Source of the DNA: Candidatus Tayloriibacteriota bacterium
GTDB lineage: Bacteria; Patescibacteriota; Minisyncoccia; Phycocordibacterales; PALSA-1337
Direction of reading: 5' to 3'
Assembly (NCBI GenBank): GCA_026395095.1
Contig: JAPLZI010000048.1
Location: 1-12,116, forward strand
Length of the DNA: 12,116 nucleotides
Shown: in pieces, positions 9,832 through 12,116 of the stretch
How the letters are laid out: each line of letters begins with the position of its first letter
Position numbering within the stretch: the first letter of the stretch is position 1
Position numbers and translations under genes: made by a program
Notes under the pieces: model-generated
Told to the model about the DNA's origin: nothing
What the model saw: the letters and a program-made list of their open reading frames with translations, nothing else
Databases searched by the model: none

Positions 9832-12116
9832 CTAATTAGCCGTGCTTGTGGCGGCGTCTGTAGGACTAGGAGAAACAGGGGTAACAACAGGCTCTGGGAC
9901 AATAACAGGTGTTTCTGTTACCGCAGGTGTAGATGTTGATGCTACTGGTGCTGGGGTCGACTCCACTGGAATTGGAGTAACGATTGCTTCAGTAGTTGAG
10001 GTGGCTGTTTCAATCGGAGTTGTCGTGGTTGCTATGGTTGGTGTTGTAGTAGGAACACCTTCTGTGGGTGTAGTGGCCTGAATAAGGTTAGCTGTAAGTG
10101 GATTGATTCCTTTCATCTGATCAGCAGCACTACCATATGTTGTAGCTCCGCCCTGCAAGAGCATGGCCTTGAATTGATCCTTGGTAACACAGACATTGTC
10201 TACACAAACATCACTACTAAAGTGAGTGCCCTTATTAAATAAAACATCTGCGTCATTCGTAACTACCCCACTAAAGCTCGCATCCACAGCGTTGAGTTTC
10301 TTCACATCGATCTGATCGATGTAGGCAATTTTCGCCGTGAATCTGTCAAAGACCATGTTCTTCAGGGATTCCTGAATGGAGTCGAGTCTGGTGGAGATAG
10401 CGTCTACCTTAGTATTGAGCTCCTTCACAGCTTCTACGACTAGGGCGACCATGTTGCCGTAGTTAAGTGACTTGTAGGAGCCACCTTTCACTACTTCAGG
10501 TACTATGGATTCTACCTGTTGGGCTACGAAGCCTATTTCCTTGGTATTACCGAACCTTTCTTTGTCTTTCCAGTCATATGAGACTCCCTGTAGCTTTAGT
10601 AGCCTATCTAGGGAATTAGTCAATGGAACTACGTTTTCCTTCAAGCTTATGTCTGATGGAGTACGTATGATGTTATTGTTTATGTTTGTAGACAGTGTGG
10701 TTATACTATTTAGGAGGTTGTCTGTCTGATAATCTAGTGTTGATGATGTGGCGTGGTAGTCTGTGGCTACGACTGTACCTACCACTGATAGCTTGGCGTA
10801 GGGGGAGGTCGTGCCGATGCCGACGGAGCCCTGTCCTGTACCATTCAAAACTATGTTAGCCCCCGATGGTGAACCATTTGCTGTTCCAGCCAAAGTCAAA
10901 ATCGCATTAGTTGTTGTACCACCATATATAGTACCAGCCATAAGATTACCTATTGTTAGGTTATCACCCTGAAGCACCTTAATAGTGTTTGCACTATAGA
11001 AAGAAAGAATGGGACCGGAATTTACTAATTGAATTGGAACACTTGTGGTTAGAACAGATCCTCCTCCCACGAGGGCTCTATTTAAGCTTGTATCATTAGA
11101 ACCTATGTAGTTAGTTGCTGCCCATATAGTGCCAGGCGTATAAATTGTTGTTCCACTTCCTCCGACTACCAATTTTGCCCCTGTGCTACCATCATTCGTC
11201 GCATTAATAAATGTAGTTCCATTCACATCTAATGTTACCAATGGAACCGTTCTCCCGATGCCGACATTTCCCCCACCTGTAGCAAACGTTGCACCGCCAG
11301 TAAATGTCGACGTCGCGGTCGTCGATGTCGCTGTAAATATATTGGCGAGCACACCACTAGCGCCTGCAACCGCGAGAGAGGTGTAAGGCGAAGTCGTCCC
11401 AATTCCAACATTCCCCATCACGGTCAAATTCTTTGTCAGGTTCTGATATTGCTCCTGCCAGGCACCGATATTTTTAAAATTATTGTTCGCAAGCTGGGAT
11501 TCCTCACGCTCATAGTAAACCCAAATTTTAGCCTCGTTGGGATTACTACTTTCTGAACCTGAATAAAGTTTGCCGTTATATACAGTTAGAGCAGGGTTTC
11601 GCTGTGATGATGTTTCGTTTCTTGATTTGGACCAATTATAACCATCAAATACATAGACATCACCTTGACCATTCAAATCACCAGTACCCATGTAAAGTCG
11701 ATTGTTATATACAGCCATTGAGTTAACACCTGTAACAGCAATGTTTTCAAATGTGTTTGCTTGGAAGTTCGACGCAATTGACCAGGTATTTCCATCGAAG
11801 ACATGAATCTCCGAATTTTTTGTACTTCCATCACCACCGATACCAGCATATAGCTTGCCGTTATAGACGGTCATACTTCCAACTTTTTTAAGCGTACTGT
11901 CATTATCCTCGGAAATTGTCCAATTGGATCCGTCGTACACCCAAATATCTCCATCACCCGCGCTTTCGCTTAACCCAGCATAGAGTTTGCCATTGTAGGT
12001 TGCAAGAGCCTTTATTGCGTCTATACTAGCTCCAAAATCTTTTGATAATGACCAGGACGAACCATTATATACATACACATCTCCATTATTAGTACCTCGA
12101 CCGAGACCCGCATACA
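9832..12116 (-). CDS. Surface/fibre protein with propeller repeats and S74 chaperone domain (5' end outside window)
   Basis: The frame is open to the window edge; 748 residues follow the first in-window GTG (12076-12078), and numbering here starts there. Residues 1-200: four to five repeats of about 45-52 aa of the form YAG...GDVYVYNGSSWS...YNGKL, propeller-blade-like. About 222-435: fibre repeats NVGIGTTSPY, NVGIGRTVP, SVGIGTTSPYAKL. About 473-553: peptidase S74 intramolecular chaperone domain, SDISLKENV with the Ser (S475) and Lys (K480) expected for self-cleavage, IGFVAQQVESIVPEVV, YGNMVALVVEAVKEL. About 550-580: coiled coil. 625-635: CVDNVCVTKDQ. 665-748: Pro/Thr/Ser-rich low-complexity tail. 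The protein is probably exported and trimeric, with the chaperone cleaving off the C-terminal part. The signal peptide, if any, is outside the window. The 180 bp between its stop and uvrA show no clear terminator. Confidence 0.88.
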   Translation of the reverse strand, partial: YAGLGRGTNNGDVYVYNGSSWSLSKDFGASIDAIKALATYNGKLYAGLSESAGDGDIWVYDGSNWTISEDNDSTLKKVGSMTVYNGKLYAGIGGDGSTKNSEIHVFDGNTWSIASNFQANTFENIAVTGVNSMAVYNNRLYMGTGDLNGQGDVYVFDGYNWSKSRNETSSQRNPALTVYNGKLYSGSESSNPNEAKIWVYYEREESQLANNNFKNIGAWQEQYQNLTKNLTVMGNVGIGTTSPYTSLAVAGASGVLANIFTATSTTATSTFTGGATFATGGGNVGIGRTVPLVTLDVNGTTFINATNDGSTGAKLVVGGSGTTIYTPGTIWAATNYIGSNDTSLNRALVGGGSVLTTSVPIQLVNSGPILSFYSANTIKVLQGDNLTIGNLMAGTIYGGTTTNAILTLAGTANGSPSGANIVLNGTGQGSVGIGTTSPYAKLSVVGTVVATDYHATSSTLDYQTDNLLNSITTLSTNINNNIIRTPSDISLKENVVPLTNSLDRLLKLQGVSYDWKDKERFGNTKEIGFVAQQVESIVPEVVKGGSYKSLNYGNMVALVVEAVKELNTKVDAISTRLDSIQESLKNMVFDRFTAKIAYIDQIDVKKLNAVDASFSGVVTNDADVLFNKGTHFSSDVCVDNVCVTKDQFKAMLLQGGATTYGSAADQMKGINPLTANLIQATTPTEGVPTTTPTIATTTTPIETATSTTEAIVTPIPVESTPAPVASTSTPAVTETPVIVPEPVVTPVSPSPTDAATSTAN

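Overview
The window looks like a piece of chromosome from a Patescibacteria (CPR, probably Parcubacteria-like) genome. The reasons are compact versions of UvrA and UvrC, a large fibre protein with VGIGTTSPY-type repeats and a peptidase S74 chaperone domain, a helix-turn-helix protein of a type common in CPR genomes, mostly tRNA genes without encoded CCA, and several promoters of the extended -10 type placed almost on the start codon. This assignment is inference from protein character, not from a marker gene. The code is standard (table 11): uvrC and the gene at 3372 both end in TGA.

Left part (1-3300) is a tRNA-rich accessory stretch. It holds tRNA-Pro(GGG) on the minus strand, then tRNA-Ala(GGC), tRNA-Pro(CGG), tRNA-Ala(CGC) and tRNA-Ala(TGC) on the plus strand. 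All three Ala genes, and neither Pro gene where it can be checked, are followed directly at the discriminator base by the same structured trailer repeat. Two copies are intact and show compensatory base changes; the third is internally deleted. Between the tRNAs lie a helix-turn-helix gene lacking what I believe is its middle domain, a frameshifted IS200-like tnpA with hairpin ends, and two small minus-strand membrane-protein genes with their own terminators and promoters. One of these has an in-frame TGA near its probable true start. The spacer 2270-2365 carries a duplicated tRNA 5' end and two hairpins that compete for one segment.

Middle (3300-6660): an orphan gene at 3372 with a good ribosome binding site and terminator converges on a minus-strand operon uvrC - ddl - small zinc-ribbon membrane protein (uvrC and ddl overlap by 4 bp). 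The operon thus couples an excision-repair nuclease gene with one for peptidoglycan precursor synthesis.

The 6656-7047 gap is unusual. It has a perfect 20-bp palindrome whose two arms each contain an extended -10 element, then a 177-bp AT-rich unit closed by 16-bp perfect inverted repeats and ending in a T6 run. It may be an unannotated structured RNA or a small non-autonomous element.

Right part (7048-12116): uvrA, with an extended -10 promoter that predicts a nearly leaderless mRNA, and then the 3' part of a long surface/fibre gene. The fibre protein has propeller-like repeats, VGIGTTSPY repeats, an S74 chaperone with its Ser/Lys pair, and a Pro/Thr-rich tail beyond the chaperone. It runs off the window edge. 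uvrA and uvrC would work together in nucleotide excision repair with a UvrB encoded elsewhere.
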